The position numbers and the translations under genes are program-made. A stretch of DNA of 64,000 nucleotides from contig NW_022098001.1 of the NCBI RefSeq assembly GCF_002288925.2, positions 6,300,256-6,364,255 on the forward strand, in the 5' to 3' direction. The notes under the pieces are model-generated. The model worked only from the letters and a program-made list of their open reading frames with translations. It was not told the origin of the DNA and did not search any database. The stretch is from Delphinapterus leucas (lineage: Eukaryota > Chordata > Mammalia > Artiodactyla > Monodontidae). Positions 36,295 through 48,438 of this stretch are shown one piece after another; the stretch's first letter is position 1; the number at the start of each line of letters is the position of its first letter.

Positions 36295-37693
36295 TAGGGA
36301 AGTTTTCAGCTATTATCTCTTCAAATGTTTTCTCAGATCCTTTCTCTCTTTCCCTTCTGGGACCCCTATCATGTGAATATTGGTGCATTTAATGTTGTCC
36401 CAGAGGTCTTTTAAACTGTCTTCATACCTTTTCGTTCTTTTTTCTTTATTCTCTTCTGTGCCGATGATTTCCACCATTCTGTCTTCCAGGTCACTTATTC
36501 ATTTTTCTGTCTCAGTTATTCTGCTATTGATTCTTTCTACTTTATTTTTCAATTCAGTTATTGTATTGTTCAACTCTGTTCTTTATCTCTTCTGGTTCTT
36601 TGTTAAACATTTCTTGTATCTTCTTGGTTTGTACCTCCATCCTTTTTCTGAGATCTTGGATCATCTTTACTATCATAACTCTGAATTCTTTTTCAGGTAG
36701 ATTGCCTATCTCCACTTCACCTAGCTGTTCTTCTGAGGTTTTGTCTTGTTCCTTCATCTGGAACATATTCCTCTGCCATCTCATTTTGTCTAACTTTCTG
36801 TGTTCTGCAGCCTGCAGGATTATAATTCTTCTTGCTTCTGGTGTCTGCCCCCTGGTGGGTGAAGCTGGTCTACGAGGCTTGTGCGGTCTTCCTGGTAGGA
36901 GGAACTGGAGCCTGCTCTCTGGTTGGTAGAGCTGAGTCTTGTCCCTCTGGTGGGCATGGCCATTTCTAGGGGTGTGTTTAGAGGTGCCTGTGGGCTCCAG
37001 AAGACTTTAGGCAGCCTGTCTGCTGATGGGTAGGGCTGTGTTCCCACCATGCTGGTTGTTTGCCCTGAGACATCCCAGCACAGGAGCCTACAGGCTGTTG
37101 GGTGGGGTCAGGTCTTGGTGTCAAGATGGCTGCCTCCAGGAGAGCTCACGTCAGTGAGTACTCCCCGGTACCTCCTCCACCAGTGTCCTTGTCCCCACAG
37201 TGAGCCACAGCTGCCCCCTGCTTCCCCTGGAGACCTTCCAAGACCAGCAGGTAGGTCTGGCCCAGGTTTCTGTGAAGTAACTTCTTTCTCCCTGGGTCCC
37301 AGTGTGCATGAGACCTTCTCTGTGCTCTTCAAGAGTGGAGTTCCTGCGATGAAACCCTGCTGGTCTTTAAAGCCAAATACTCTGGGGGGCCTCTCCCAGT
37401 GCCTGACCCCCAAACTGGGGAGCCTGACGTGGGGCTCAGAACTTTCATTCCTGTGGGAGAACCTCTGAGATACAGTTATTTTCCAGTTTGTGGGTCACCC
37501 ACCCAGCAGGTATGGGATTTGATTGTATCGTGAATGTACCCTTCCTACTGTCTCGTTTCTTTGTCTTTGGGTGTAGAATATCTTTTTTGGTAGGTTCCAG
37601 TCTTTTTTGTCCATGGATATTCAGCAGTTAATTGTGAGTTTTATGTTTTTCTGAGAGGAGGTGAACTCAAGTCCTACTCTGCCATCTTCTATT

Positions 37694-38109
37694 AATATTT
37701 CTTTAACTTTCAGCGGGCTGCCTCAGAGCCCATGGTGTACTGCCTGCTGGCTGTGCTCTCAGCCCCTACCCCCACGGCAGAAAGCAGACCTCAAGACTCT
37801 TTCAGCTAATTCTTTAAAGCTTCTATAACAAGGTCCCCTGCTTCAAGCTCTCCTTTGATAATACTCAGTAGTGTTAGGAGTTCCAGCTTGCTGAGGTTTT
37901 CCAGATTCATCCTGAAAGCCTGATAATTGGCAGTCACGCTTTAGTCCTTAAGCATAAATTCTTAAGGCTTTCTTCAGTTAAAATTTGGGAAAACTGACAA
38001 ATATATTTAGAATGCCATCAGCATGGTAGAAAAGTGTCCAAGCTTTTCCTGGCACTCTGGGCTCCGCTTCCTACCGCCTCCACCACCCACTCCATCCAGA
38101 GTCCCCCAA
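37694..38109. other. Short stretch between two L1s, nothing recognised
   Basis: About 400 bp of sequence between the 5' end of one antisense L1 and the 3' end of the next. I see no open frame with family resemblance and no repeat I can name. Confidence 0.5.
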
Positions 38110-39830
38110 GGCCCTGCCCCTCAAACTACAATATATTCTTACAACTTATACCTGATAGTTTGTACATTTTAATCCTCTACCCTTATATTGCTCCTCCCCC
38201 CTTCCCTCTACTCACTGGTAACTGCTAGTTTGTTCTCTATATCTGTGAGTCTGCTGCTTTTTTGTTATAGTCACTAGTTTGTTGTATTTTTTAGATTCCA
38301 CATATAAGTGATATCATACAGTATTTGTCTTTGACGTATTTCACTTAGCATGATGCCCTTCAAGTCCATCCATGTCGCTGCAAATAGCAAAATTTTAATT
38401 TTTTTATAGCTGAGTATTCCATTTTGCAGATATATTGTATTACAGCTTCTTTATCCATTCACCTGTTGATTGACACTTAGGTTGCTTCCATGTCTTGGCA
38501 ATTGCAAATAATGTTGCTATGAACATTGGGGTGCCCGTATCTTTTCAAGTTAGTGAGTGTTTTTTGTTTTTTTTTTTTTCCCCTGGATATGTACCCAGGA
38601 GTGGAATTTCTGGGTCATATGGTAGCTCTGTTTTTAGTTTTGTTATTTTTTTTTTGAGAAACCTCCATACTGTTTTCCACAATGGCTGCACCAATTTGCT
38701 TTCCCATTGACAGTGAAAAAGGGTTCCTTTCTCTCCGCAACTTTCCCAACATTTGTTGTTTGTGTTCCTTTTGATGCTTGCCATTCTGATGGGTATTAGG
38801 TAATCGCTCATTGTGACTTTGATTTGCATTTCCCTGACGATTAGCGATGTTGAGCAGCTTTTCGTGTGCCTGTTGGCCATCTGCATTTCCAATTTGGAAA
38901 AATGTCTGTTCAGGTCTTCTGCCCATTTTTTTAATTGGGTGTTTGGTTTTTTTGTTGTTGAACTGTATGAGGTGTTTGTATATTTTGGAAATTGAGCCCT
39001 TGTTGGCTGCATCATTTGCAAATATTTTCTCCCAGTCCATAGATTATCTTTTCTTTTTGTTTATCATTTCCTTTAATGTGCAAAAACATGTAAGTTTGAT
39101 TAGGACCCATTTATTTATTTTTGCTTTTATTTCTTTTGCCTTGGAGACTGACCTAAGAAAACAGTGGTATGATTTTATGTCAGAGAATGTTTTGCCTATG
39201 TTGTATTGTAGTAGTTTTCTGGTGGCATGTTTTATATTTAAGACTTTAAGCCAGTTTCAGCTTATTATTGTATATGGTGTTAGTGAGTGTTTTAACTTCA
39301 TTGATTTACATGCAGCTGTCCAGCTTTCCCAAAACCACTTGCCAAAGAGACTGTCTTTTCTCCATTGTATATTTTTGCCTCCTTTGTCAAAGGTTAAGTG
39401 ACTGTAGGTGTGTGGGTTTCTTTCTGGACTCTGTATTCTGTTCCATTGACCCATCTGTCTGTTTTTGTGCCCATACCACACTGTTTTGATTACTGTAGCT
39501 TTGTAGTAGTGTCTGAAGTCTCGGAGGGTTATGCCTCCAGTTTTGTTCTTTTTCCTTGGGATTGTTTTGACAATTCTGGTTCTTTTGTGGTTCCAGGTAA
39601 ATTTTAGAGTTATTTTTTCTAGTTCTGTGAAAAATGTCATGGGTAATTTGATAGGGATCTCATTAAATTTGTAGATATGGCCATTTTAACAGTATTGATT
39701 CTTCTAACCCAAGAGCATAGGATATTTTTCATCTTCAGTTTGCTTTATCAATATTTTATAGTTCTCAGTGTATAAGTCTTTCATCTCCTTGATCAGGTTT
39801 ATTCCTAAATATTTTATTTATTTAAAAAAA
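38110..39830 (-). mobile_element. 5'-truncated L1, minus strand
   Basis: L1 3' UTR followed by the ORF2 C-terminal region. Fragments such as [20 protein letters not shown] and [18 protein letters not shown] are readable with frameshifts. It stops where another L1 3' end begins, so it is either 5'-truncated or was hit by that later insertion. Confidence 0.85.
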
Positions 39831-42800
39831 TGATTCAGATACATATATTTTTTTCATATACTTTTTTCCACTACACATTATTACAAGACACTGAATATAG
39901 TTACCTGAGCTATACAGTAGGTCCTTGCTGTTTATCTCGTTTATACATAGTAGTGTGTATAGATTAATCCCAAACTCCCAACTTATCTCCCCACCCCCCT
40001 CCCCATATCCCCTCTGGCAGCCTCAAGTTTGTTTCCATGTCTGTGATTCTATTTCTGTTCTGTACATAAGTTCATTGATAGCATTTTTTTGGATGCTACA
40101 TATAAGTGATATCATAAGTTTGTCTTTCTCTGACTTATTTCACTTAATGTGATAATCTCTAGGTCCATCCATGTTGTTGCAGATGGCATTACTTCATTCT
40201 TTTTTATGGCTAAGTAATATTCCATTGTATGTATGTACCACATCTCCTTCTTCCATTCATCTGTTGATGGATACTTAGGTTGCTTCTATGTCTTGGCTAT
40301 TATAAATGGTGCTGTTATGACCATTGGGGTGCATGTATCTTTTCAAATGAGAGCTTTCTCCGGGTATATGCCCAGGAGTGGGATTGTAGTATCATAAGAT
40401 AACTTTATTTTTTTAAGGAACGTCCATACAGCTCTCTGTAATGGCTGTACCAATTTACATTCCTCCCACAGTGTAGGAGGGCTCCCTTTTCTCCACACCC
40501 TCTCTAGCATTTATTATTTGTAGATTTTTTAATGATGGCCATTCTGACTGGTGTGAGGTGGTACCTCATTGTAGTTTTGATTTGCATTTCTCTAATAATT
40601 AGGAGTGTTGAGCATCTTTTCATGTGCCTGTTGGCTATTTGGATGTCTTCTTTGGAAAAATGTCTATGTAGGTCTTCTGCCCATTTTTTGACTGGGTTGT
40701 TTATTCTTTTGATATTAAGCTGTATGAGCTGTTTGTACATTTTGGAAATTAATCCCTTGTTGGTTGCATCATCTGCAAATATTTTCTCCTATTCTGTGGG
40801 TTGTCTTTTCGTTTTGTTTATGGTTTCCTTTGCTGTGCAAAAGCTTTTGAGTTTAATTAGGTCCCATCTGTTTATTTTCGTCTTTATTTTCATTACTCTA
40901 AGAGATGGATCCAAAAAAATATTGCTGCAATTTATTTTAAAGAGTGTTCTGCCCATGTTTTCCTGTAAGAGGCCTTACACTTAGGTCTTTAATACATTTT
41001 GAGTTTATTTTTGTATGTTTTGTTAGAGAATGTTCTGATTTCATTCTTTTACATGTAGCTGTCCAATTTTCCCAGCACTCCTTATTGAAGAGACTGTCTT
41101 TTGTCCATCGTATATTCTTTCCTCCTTTGTCATAAATTAATTGATCATAAGTGCGTAGGTTTATTTCTGGGCTTTCTATCCTGTTCCATGGATCTATATG
41201 TTTGTTTTTGTACTAGTACCATACCGTTTTGATTACCGTAGCTTTGTAATATAGTCTGAAGTCAGGAAGTGTGATTCCTCCAGCTCTGTTCTTCTTTCTC
41301 AATTGTTTTGGCTATTTGGGGTCTTTTGTGTTTCCATACAAATTTACAAAATTTTTGTTCTAGTTCTGTGAAAAATGCCATTGGTAATTTGAGGGATTGT
41401 ATTGAATCTGTAGATTGTCTTGGGTAATATAGTTGTTTTGACAATATTGATTTTTCCAATCCAAGAAGAACTTGGTATATCTTTCCATGTGTTTGTATCA
41501 TCTTCAGTTTCTTTCATCAACATCTTACAGTTTTCAAAAACAGTTCCTTTGCCTCCTTAGGTAGGTTTATTAGTAGGTATTTTTTTTTCTTTTTGATGCA
41601 GTGGTAAATGGGATTGTTTTGTTAATTTCTCTTTCTGATATTTCATTATCAGTGTATAGAAATGCAACAGACTTCTGTATATTGTATCCAGCAACTTCAC
41701 CATATTCATGGATGAGCTCTAGCAGTTTTCTCGCAGCTTCTTCAGGATTTTCTATGTGTAGTATTATGTCATCTGCAAACAGTGACAACTTTACTTCTTC
41801 TTTTCCAGTTTGAATTTCTTTTATTTCTTTTTTCTCTCTGATTGTCATGGCTAGGACGTCCAAAACTATGTTGGATAAAAGTGGCGAGAATGGACATCCT
41901 TGTCTTGTTTCTGATCTTAGAGGAAATGCTTTCAGCTTTTCACTATTATGATGTTAGCTATTGGTTTGCCATATATGGCCTTTATTATGTTGAGGCATGT
42001 CCCCTCTATGTTCACCTTCTGGAGAGGTGTTTTTTTTTCTTATCATAAATGGATGTTGAATTTTGTTAAAAGCTTTTTCTGCATCTATTGAGATGATCTT
42101 TTGGTTTTTACTCTTCAATTTATTCATGTTGTATATCACATTGATCTGCAGGTATTGAAAAATCCTTGTATCCCTGGGATAAATCCCAGTTGATCATGGT
42201 GTATGATCGTCTTAATGTATTGTTGAATTCGGTTTGCTAGTATTTTGTTGAGGGTTTTCCTATCTATGTTCATCAGTGACACTCACCTATCATTTTCCTT
42301 TTTAGTGATTTTTTTTTTGTCTGCTTTTGGTATCAGGGTGTTGATGGCCTCATTTAATGAATTTGAAACTGTTACTTCCTCTGCAGTTTTTTGGAACAAT
42401 TTCAGAATGATAGGTATTAACTCTCCTCTAAATGTTTGGTAGTATTCATCTGTGAAGCCATCTGGTCCTGGACTTTAGTTTATTAAGTGTATCTTTTCTT
42501 TTGGAAGAGTTTGAGAGGGATTGGTATAAGTTCTTAGTATGTTTGATAGAATTCCCCAGTGAAGCCACCAGTCCTGGACTTCTGTTTGCTGGGAGGTTTA
42601 TGGGTTTTGTTTGGTTGGTTTTTTTTCTATATAGTTTCTATTTCACTTTTAGCGATCATTCTGTTCAGAGTATTTATTTCTTCTTGATTCAGTTTTTGGT
42701 GGGCTGTATGTTTCTAGAAACTTGTCCACTTCTTCTAGGTTGTCCAGTTTGTTGGCATATAATTGTTCATAGTATTGTCTTATGGCCTTTTCGTATTTCT

Positions 42801-45284
42801 GTGGTGTTGGTTATTTCTCCTTTCATTTCTTAATTTGTTTATTTGTGTCCTCTCTCTTTTCTTCTTGGGGAGCCTGGCCAGAAGTTTGTGGATTTTGTTT
42901 ACCCTTTCAAAACAGCAGCTCTTGGTTTTATTGACTATTTCTATTGTTTTTTTAACCTCTGAATTTATTTCCTCTCTTATCTTTATTATTTCCTTCCTTT
43001 TGCCACCTTTAGGTTTTGTTTGTCCTTTTTTCTTTTAGGTGGTAGGTTAGGTGATTTGAGATTTTTCTTGCTTTTTGAGGACGACCTCTATTGCTGTGAG
43101 CTTCTCTCTTAGGACTGCTTTTGCTGCATCCCATAGATTTTGTATGGTTGTGTTTTCATTGTCATTTTTGTCAAGGTATTTTTAAATTTCCTCTTAGATT
43201 TCATCGTTGACCCATTGGGTTTTTAGTAGCATGTTATTTAATCTCTGTATAATCTCTATATAATCGTGGGGTTTTTTTCTTTTCTCATTACTCTTTCTGT
43301 GGTTGATTTCTAATTTCATACCATAGTGGTCAGAAAAGATGCTTGAAATAATTTTTTTCTTTACAAATATTAAAAATGTGATTTTTAATGTAAGTACAAA
43401 ATTTTATTTCTTTATACAACTGTAATGGGATTTGGATCAAACTGCTAGAATTTATTTAAAAGACAAAATAAAACAATGATATAAAAACTGCAAGAAGGTT
43501 TGAATCCAAAGGTTTTCCTCTAACAGTACCAAATACCACAAGGAACAGATTATACAAATGTGTACAAATTTTAAATACAAATACAATAGGGTTGGATTTT
43601 AAAGGAAAACAAACAAACAAAAATCAGGTCCTCATCAGGACTTTATTAATGTGTACAAATGACAATGGTAGGATTGACTTCTTTCTGTACTAATCCATGT
43701 CTCTGAGACCCTTCCTTCATACTCTATGTCAAACAGGAAACTGACATGGGTACAGAGGAGGCGTGGGACAGGTGCTAACACACAAACTCAAACCAGGATT
43801 TCTGCTCTTCGTGATTTTGGTTCCCAAACATTCCTGTTTCCTTCTGTTTCCCCAGTTAAATCTCAAAACTGCTCTGAGGTGAGAATGGCATTCAGCAGCC
43901 AGAATACCTTTAAGAAAAACAGCCCTGTGACCACACTGGTGGGAAGAAAGGAAGGAATTAAATAGGATACAGGATGGCGGCACTTTCCTCAAAGATCTAC
44001 TTTGGTACTGCGGTGCTCCATCCAGGCCAAGGGAAGAAAGCAGTCACCTCAGAGTCTGGTTTTGACGTGGACTCTCAAACCAAATTTAAAAACAACCCTG
44101 AAGCCCTCAACTGTTTTCTTTGGAACTGGGAAGCAAAAATCTGGTTCTTTGGAAATAAGGGCAGCTGGGAATGGTAACGTTCCTTTTTATTTAGTTTCTT
44201 GACACTGTTCAGTTGTAAAGAACTAGAATCCCAATATGATTCCTTTCCGAGGCACAGTACCTGAACGTGTAGATGATTTGGAGTTTGCAGAGGAGACCAG
44301 AGGAAGGAGGGGAGGCAGAAATGACAAATCTGTATCTTCCACATGCTGTTGCTGGTGGAGGCTCTTGTTTTTAAATTATATATACAGAAATTTACAGGAT
44401 AAATTAAAATCTAAGAGAGTTTAAAGAGTTAAATACACATAATTAAAACACATCCACACATGCACATAAACAAACCTACATGAGAATAGAGTACTTTTTT
44501 CGCAATTTGCTTAAGTGTGGAATGCAGAACACTGTGTATCTGCCCAACAGGGGAGCCAATGAGATGAACCCAGGAATCAGGCTGGGCAAAGCTCACCTTC
44601 CACACCCACCAAGCCTAAGCAGCAGAACTGTGAGCTAAGCTGACGCTGCCAATGGAAGATAACAACTCTTAGCTCTGCAGACCAAATGCTGTGGGTCAGC
44701 TCACAATATAGTCCATTCAGCTGGTGGCATTAACGGCCTTACCCTCTCCAGGGCTCACAAATCTCCTTGGCTCCGACTGAGGCTGCCAATGGCACCAATG
44801 ATTACAATAAGTTTTGAGACATGGACACTGGTAGAGCAGGAATTGGGATGAAGCCCCCTACTAAGTTCACTTAAACCATCGCAACAACTTTCAGATGGGA
44901 ACGATGTTATCACCTCCCACCTAGGTCACTTCAGGTTGAAAAGCTTTGTACTTTCAGTTAACTGACGTCTTCCCATAATGTTTCCCATTGCATTTCAGAC
45001 TGTAAGACAGGTAAGGCAAATGGTCAGTGATGGGTCTGGAGGTACAACTGAGTTTGGAAAAAAATCACATTTTGGCTGACCTTAAAGCGATGCACCTGAC
45101 ATCCAGAACAAGCCCCCAGCCCCCAAGTTACATTGGTTTTTAAGGCAGATTTATCCACCACAGGAGAAGAAATAATCCCAAGCCCATATTCATACCAAGG
45201 TTTCCTCTTGGCTAAACCTTTGCCATTTCATAAAATTATTAAAAGCAAAGTAGTTACAGTCCTATGTATATATTATACATTATA

Positions 45285-45684
45285 NNNNNNNNNNNNNNNN
45301 NNNNNNNNNNNNNNNNNNNNNNNNNNNNNNNNNNNNNNNNNNNNNNNNNNNNNNNNNNNNNNNNNNNNNNNNNNNNNNNNNNNNNNNNNNNNNNNNNNNN
45401 NNNNNNNNNNNNNNNNNNNNNNNNNNNNNNNNNNNNNNNNNNNNNNNNNNNNNNNNNNNNNNNNNNNNNNNNNNNNNNNNNNNNNNNNNNNNNNNNNNNN
45501 NNNNNNNNNNNNNNNNNNNNNNNNNNNNNNNNNNNNNNNNNNNNNNNNNNNNNNNNNNNNNNNNNNNNNNNNNNNNNNNNNNNNNNNNNNNNNNNNNNNN
45601 NNNNNNNNNNNNNNNNNNNNNNNNNNNNNNNNNNNNNNNNNNNNNNNNNNNNNNNNNNNNNNNNNNNNNNNNNNNNNNNNNNNN
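45285..45684. other. Assembly gap of 400 N
   Basis: Exactly 400 unknown bases. The gap falls within the HMGXB4 retrocopy: to its right is a SINE that interrupts the HMG box, to its left is 3'UTR-like sequence. The rest of the HMG box, the C-terminal coding part and the tail of the SINE should lie in it. The round number suggests the true length is not known or is only estimated. Confidence 0.99.
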
Positions 45685-45880
45685 TATTGCGGTACGCGGG
45701 CCTCTCACTGTTGTGGCCTCTCCCGTTGCGGAGCACAGGCTCCGGACGCGCAGACTCAGCGGCCATGGCTCACGGGCCCAGCCGCTCCGCGGCATGTGGG
45801 ATCTTCCCGGACTGGGACACGAACCCGTGTCCCCTGCATCAGCAGGCGGACTGTCAACCACTGCGCCACCAGGGAAGCCC
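45685..45880 (-). mobile_element. CHR-type SINE (partial, abuts gap)
   Basis: Reverse complement of the GGGCTTCCCTGGTGGCGCAG SINE, with its head at 45880 and its tail lost in the gap. It was inserted after the codons for KKLAE in the HMG box of the HMGXB4 retrocopy. Confidence 0.92.
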
Positions 45881-46213
45881 CTCAGCCAGTTTTTTACTCA
45901 GTTTCCCAAAATCTATGCCTAGATGGTCAGACAAAGGTTACACGATACCCCTTAAAGAACACCTGGTAGGCCGACATGTTCTTTTTTGGCTTTTCTTCTC
46001 TCTCTCTTTGTCCTTCTCTCTTTTTTTCTCACTGTGCCTATCCGTGTAGAGGCCAGGAAACGGTGGGGGAGGGGCGGCTGCTCCAGTGTATGGGATGCTG
46101 GGCGGAGGGCCGGGCGGCTCTGGGACCTGTCCCGCTGGTGCAGGAGGAAGTCCCGACCTTCTCTTGGACTTGGAGTGTCGCTTCTCTTTATGCTTCTCCT
46201 TGTCCTTCTTTTT

Positions 46214-46422
46214 TTTTTTTTTTTTTTTTCCGGTATGCGGGCCCCTCTCACTGTTGTGGCCTCTCCCGTTGCGGAGTACAGGCTCCAGACGTGCAGGCTC
46301 AGCAGCCCTGGCTCACGGGCCCAGACACTCCACGGCATGTGGGATCTTCCCGGACCGGGACACGAACCCATGTCCCCTGCATCGACAGGTGGACTCTCAA
46401 CCACTGCGCCACCAGGGAAGCC
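46214..46422 (-). mobile_element. CHR-type SINE in HMGXB4 retrocopy
   Basis: A minus-strand SINE with its A-tail shown as a T run at 46209-46229. The duplication CTCCTTGTCCTTCTTTTT occurs at 46196-46213 and 46423-46440. It interrupts the lysine-rich coding region of the retrocopy and so post-dates it. Confidence 0.94.
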
Positions 46423-48111
46423 CTCCTTGTCCTTCTTTTTAATCTTCTTTGACTTCTTTTTCTTCTTGATTTCCCAGTAAGAATCATAAATCACTAACTC
46501 CCCAGCCTCCAGCTCCCCGCCAGAGGAGGAGCCTGATTCTACTAGAATAGGTTCAAGCCCTGAAAGATCAAGGTTAGCACTGTGGGATTCTGGGAACTGG
46601 GAGGCATCAGACCCATAGCCTTCAGGGCCAGGAGACGAACGTGAATCTGAGAATGACTTGTGATTCTTCCAGGCTGTTTTCAGAAAGCTCCGTAACTCGT
46701 GTCGTAGGAGTAAAGCACCTTGCTCATCTCAAGCTGACGTCTTAGAGGATTTTTTCACAATTGCTTGTTGAGAGGGGTACTGAAAAGACTCCTCATCAAC
46801 TGAGCTGCTTCCCTTCTCCTTTGGTGAGAGAATAAGTTTCATCTTTAACCCATCAGGCTCCCAAAGGGTCTGTGTCTCAGTGTTCACATAGAGTAGTTTC
46901 ATTTTTTTGGATTTGTGGGAACCACCATCCTCCAGGGACAGCTCCCCACTGCTTCTGCTGACTTTCTTCCTGTGGTGTTCCTTTTTACTCTCTGAATGGC
47001 TTGAAGAACTGGAGGACTTTTCTCCTGTCTTTTGGGGGGGCTTGGTGCCTTTTGCCAGAGGGGAAGTGATCCCTTTCAACAGGTCCATAGTTGTGTCAGC
47101 AGATTGCGGGCTGGACTTTTTCTTCAGTGACAATTCCAAAGACAAAATATCTGGTGTATCACAAATGAAGACCGTTCTTCTATGCTGAATCTTCCAAAAT
47201 ACCAGCCCTCCACCTCTCTCCTGCTTCACCCTGGTTTATCGGCACTCAGAACAAGAATCACTGTCCTCCATAGTAGTAATCATCAGAGGAGTGCTTCCTC
47301 TTCTTGTGCTTGTCCATCCCCAAGAAGTAAAGTTCACTGTCCTTTAACCTCTTCTTGGAAGAATTCCTTACCTGAGCAGTGATTTCTTCCTTTTCCCTTA
47401 AAAAATCTTTGTAAGAACGTTTCTTTTCTTCTTGGCTTTGGCCAGCAGCTAGCCCTATGTCCTCAAAGCTGTGATCACCATCAAAGCAATCTTCACGAGG
47501 CTCGCCCAGATCCTGCCTCAGTGCGCTGACTGCCGCCATCTTGGAGAAGGAGCGAAAAGCGCAAGCGGCCAGGGAGCCTCAGTCGAGCCCAGAGCGCAGA
47601 CCTTGAAATAATTTCTATCCTCTTAAATTTGTTGAGGCTTGTTTTGTGTCCTCGTATGTGGTGTATCCTAAGGAATGTTTCATGTGTATTCTGAAATACA
47701 CATGCTTGAAAAGAATGTGTATTCTGGGGTTTTTTTGCATATAATGTCCTGAAAATATCAATTAAGTCTACCTGTTCTATTGTATCATTTGGTATCTCTG
47801 TTGCCTTGTTGATTTACTATTTGGAAGATCTGCCCATTGACGTCAGAGGGGTGTTAAAGTTTCCTACTGTTATTGTATTCCCAGCAATTTCTCTCTTTGT
47901 TAGTATTTGTTTTATGTATTTAGGTGATCATATTGGTTGCATATATATTGAGTGTAATATCCTCTTCTTGTATTGATGCTTTTATCATTATATACTGTTC
48001 TTCTTTATTTTTCTTTGTGGCCTTTGTCTTAAAGTCTATTTTGTCTGATATGAGTATTCCTACCCTGTTCTTGTCATTTCCATTTGCATGAATATCTTTT
48101 TCTATCCCCTC

Positions 48112-48438
48112 TTTTTTTTTTTTTTGGCTGTGTCAGGTCTTTGTTGCTGCGCGCAGGCTTTCTCTAGTTGTGGCAGGTGGGGGCTACTCTTTGTTGTGGT
48201 GCGTGGGCTTCTCATTACAGTGGCTCCTCTTGTTGTGGAGCACGGGCTCTAGGCACGCGGGCTTCAGTAGTTGTGGCGCATGGGCTCAGTAGTTGTGGTG
48301 CACAGGTTTAGTTGCTCCGTGACATGCAGGATCTTCCCGGACCAGGGATCGAACCCATGTCCCCTGCATTGACAGGCGGATTCTTTTTTTTTTTTTTTGA
48401 CAGTCGGATTCTTAACCACTGCCTCACCAGGGAAGTCC
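48112..48438 (-). mobile_element. CHR-type SINE, long form, nested in L1
   Basis: A minus-strand SINE with the duplication CTATCCCCTC at 48102-48111 and 48439-48448. It is interrupted near its head by a pure T run flanked by its own duplication (48371-48414). Confidence 0.92.
48371..48414 (-). repeat. Bare poly(A) insertion with target-site duplication
   Basis: The 15-base string GACAGGCGGATTCTT is repeated (as GACAGTCGGATTCTT) on either side of a run of about 15 T. Other SINE copies in the window have only one copy of this string. The simplest reading is an L1-type target-primed event that inserted only a poly(A) tail. Confidence 0.75.

Larger units (their letters stand above)
43355..47601 (-). 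pseudogene. HMGXB4: HMGXB4 processed pseudogene (retrocopy) inside an L1
   Basis: An intronless minus-strand copy of HMGXB4 mRNA (HMG-box chromatin protein, formerly HMG2L1). It is flanked by the 13-base duplication CTTGAAATAATTT at 43342-43354 and 47602-47614 and has a short T-rich (poly-A) end at 43355. The mRNA 5' end is at 47601. The frame opens at 47539 (MAAVSALRQDLGEPREDCFD) and continues with the family's SYKDFLRE, RKHSSDDYYYG, HSESKKEHHRKKVS and LKMKLILSPKEKGSSSVDEE blocks. It is broken by an extra 115-bp segment (47151-47265), a TGA at 46729-46731, a SINE at 46214-46422 in the lysine-rich region, frameshifts, and a second SINE in the HMG box followed by a 400-base gap. Sequence from about 45,284 down to 43,355 looks like the long 3' UTR. 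It is non-functional as an HMGXB4 protein gene. Confidence 0.93.

Noticed and set aside
46729..47229. A 166-codon minus-strand frame that could be taken for a real protein gene
   Set aside because: It matches the middle of HMGXB4 but lies in an intronless copy with target duplications, ends at a premature TGA and is followed by SINE-disrupted sequence.
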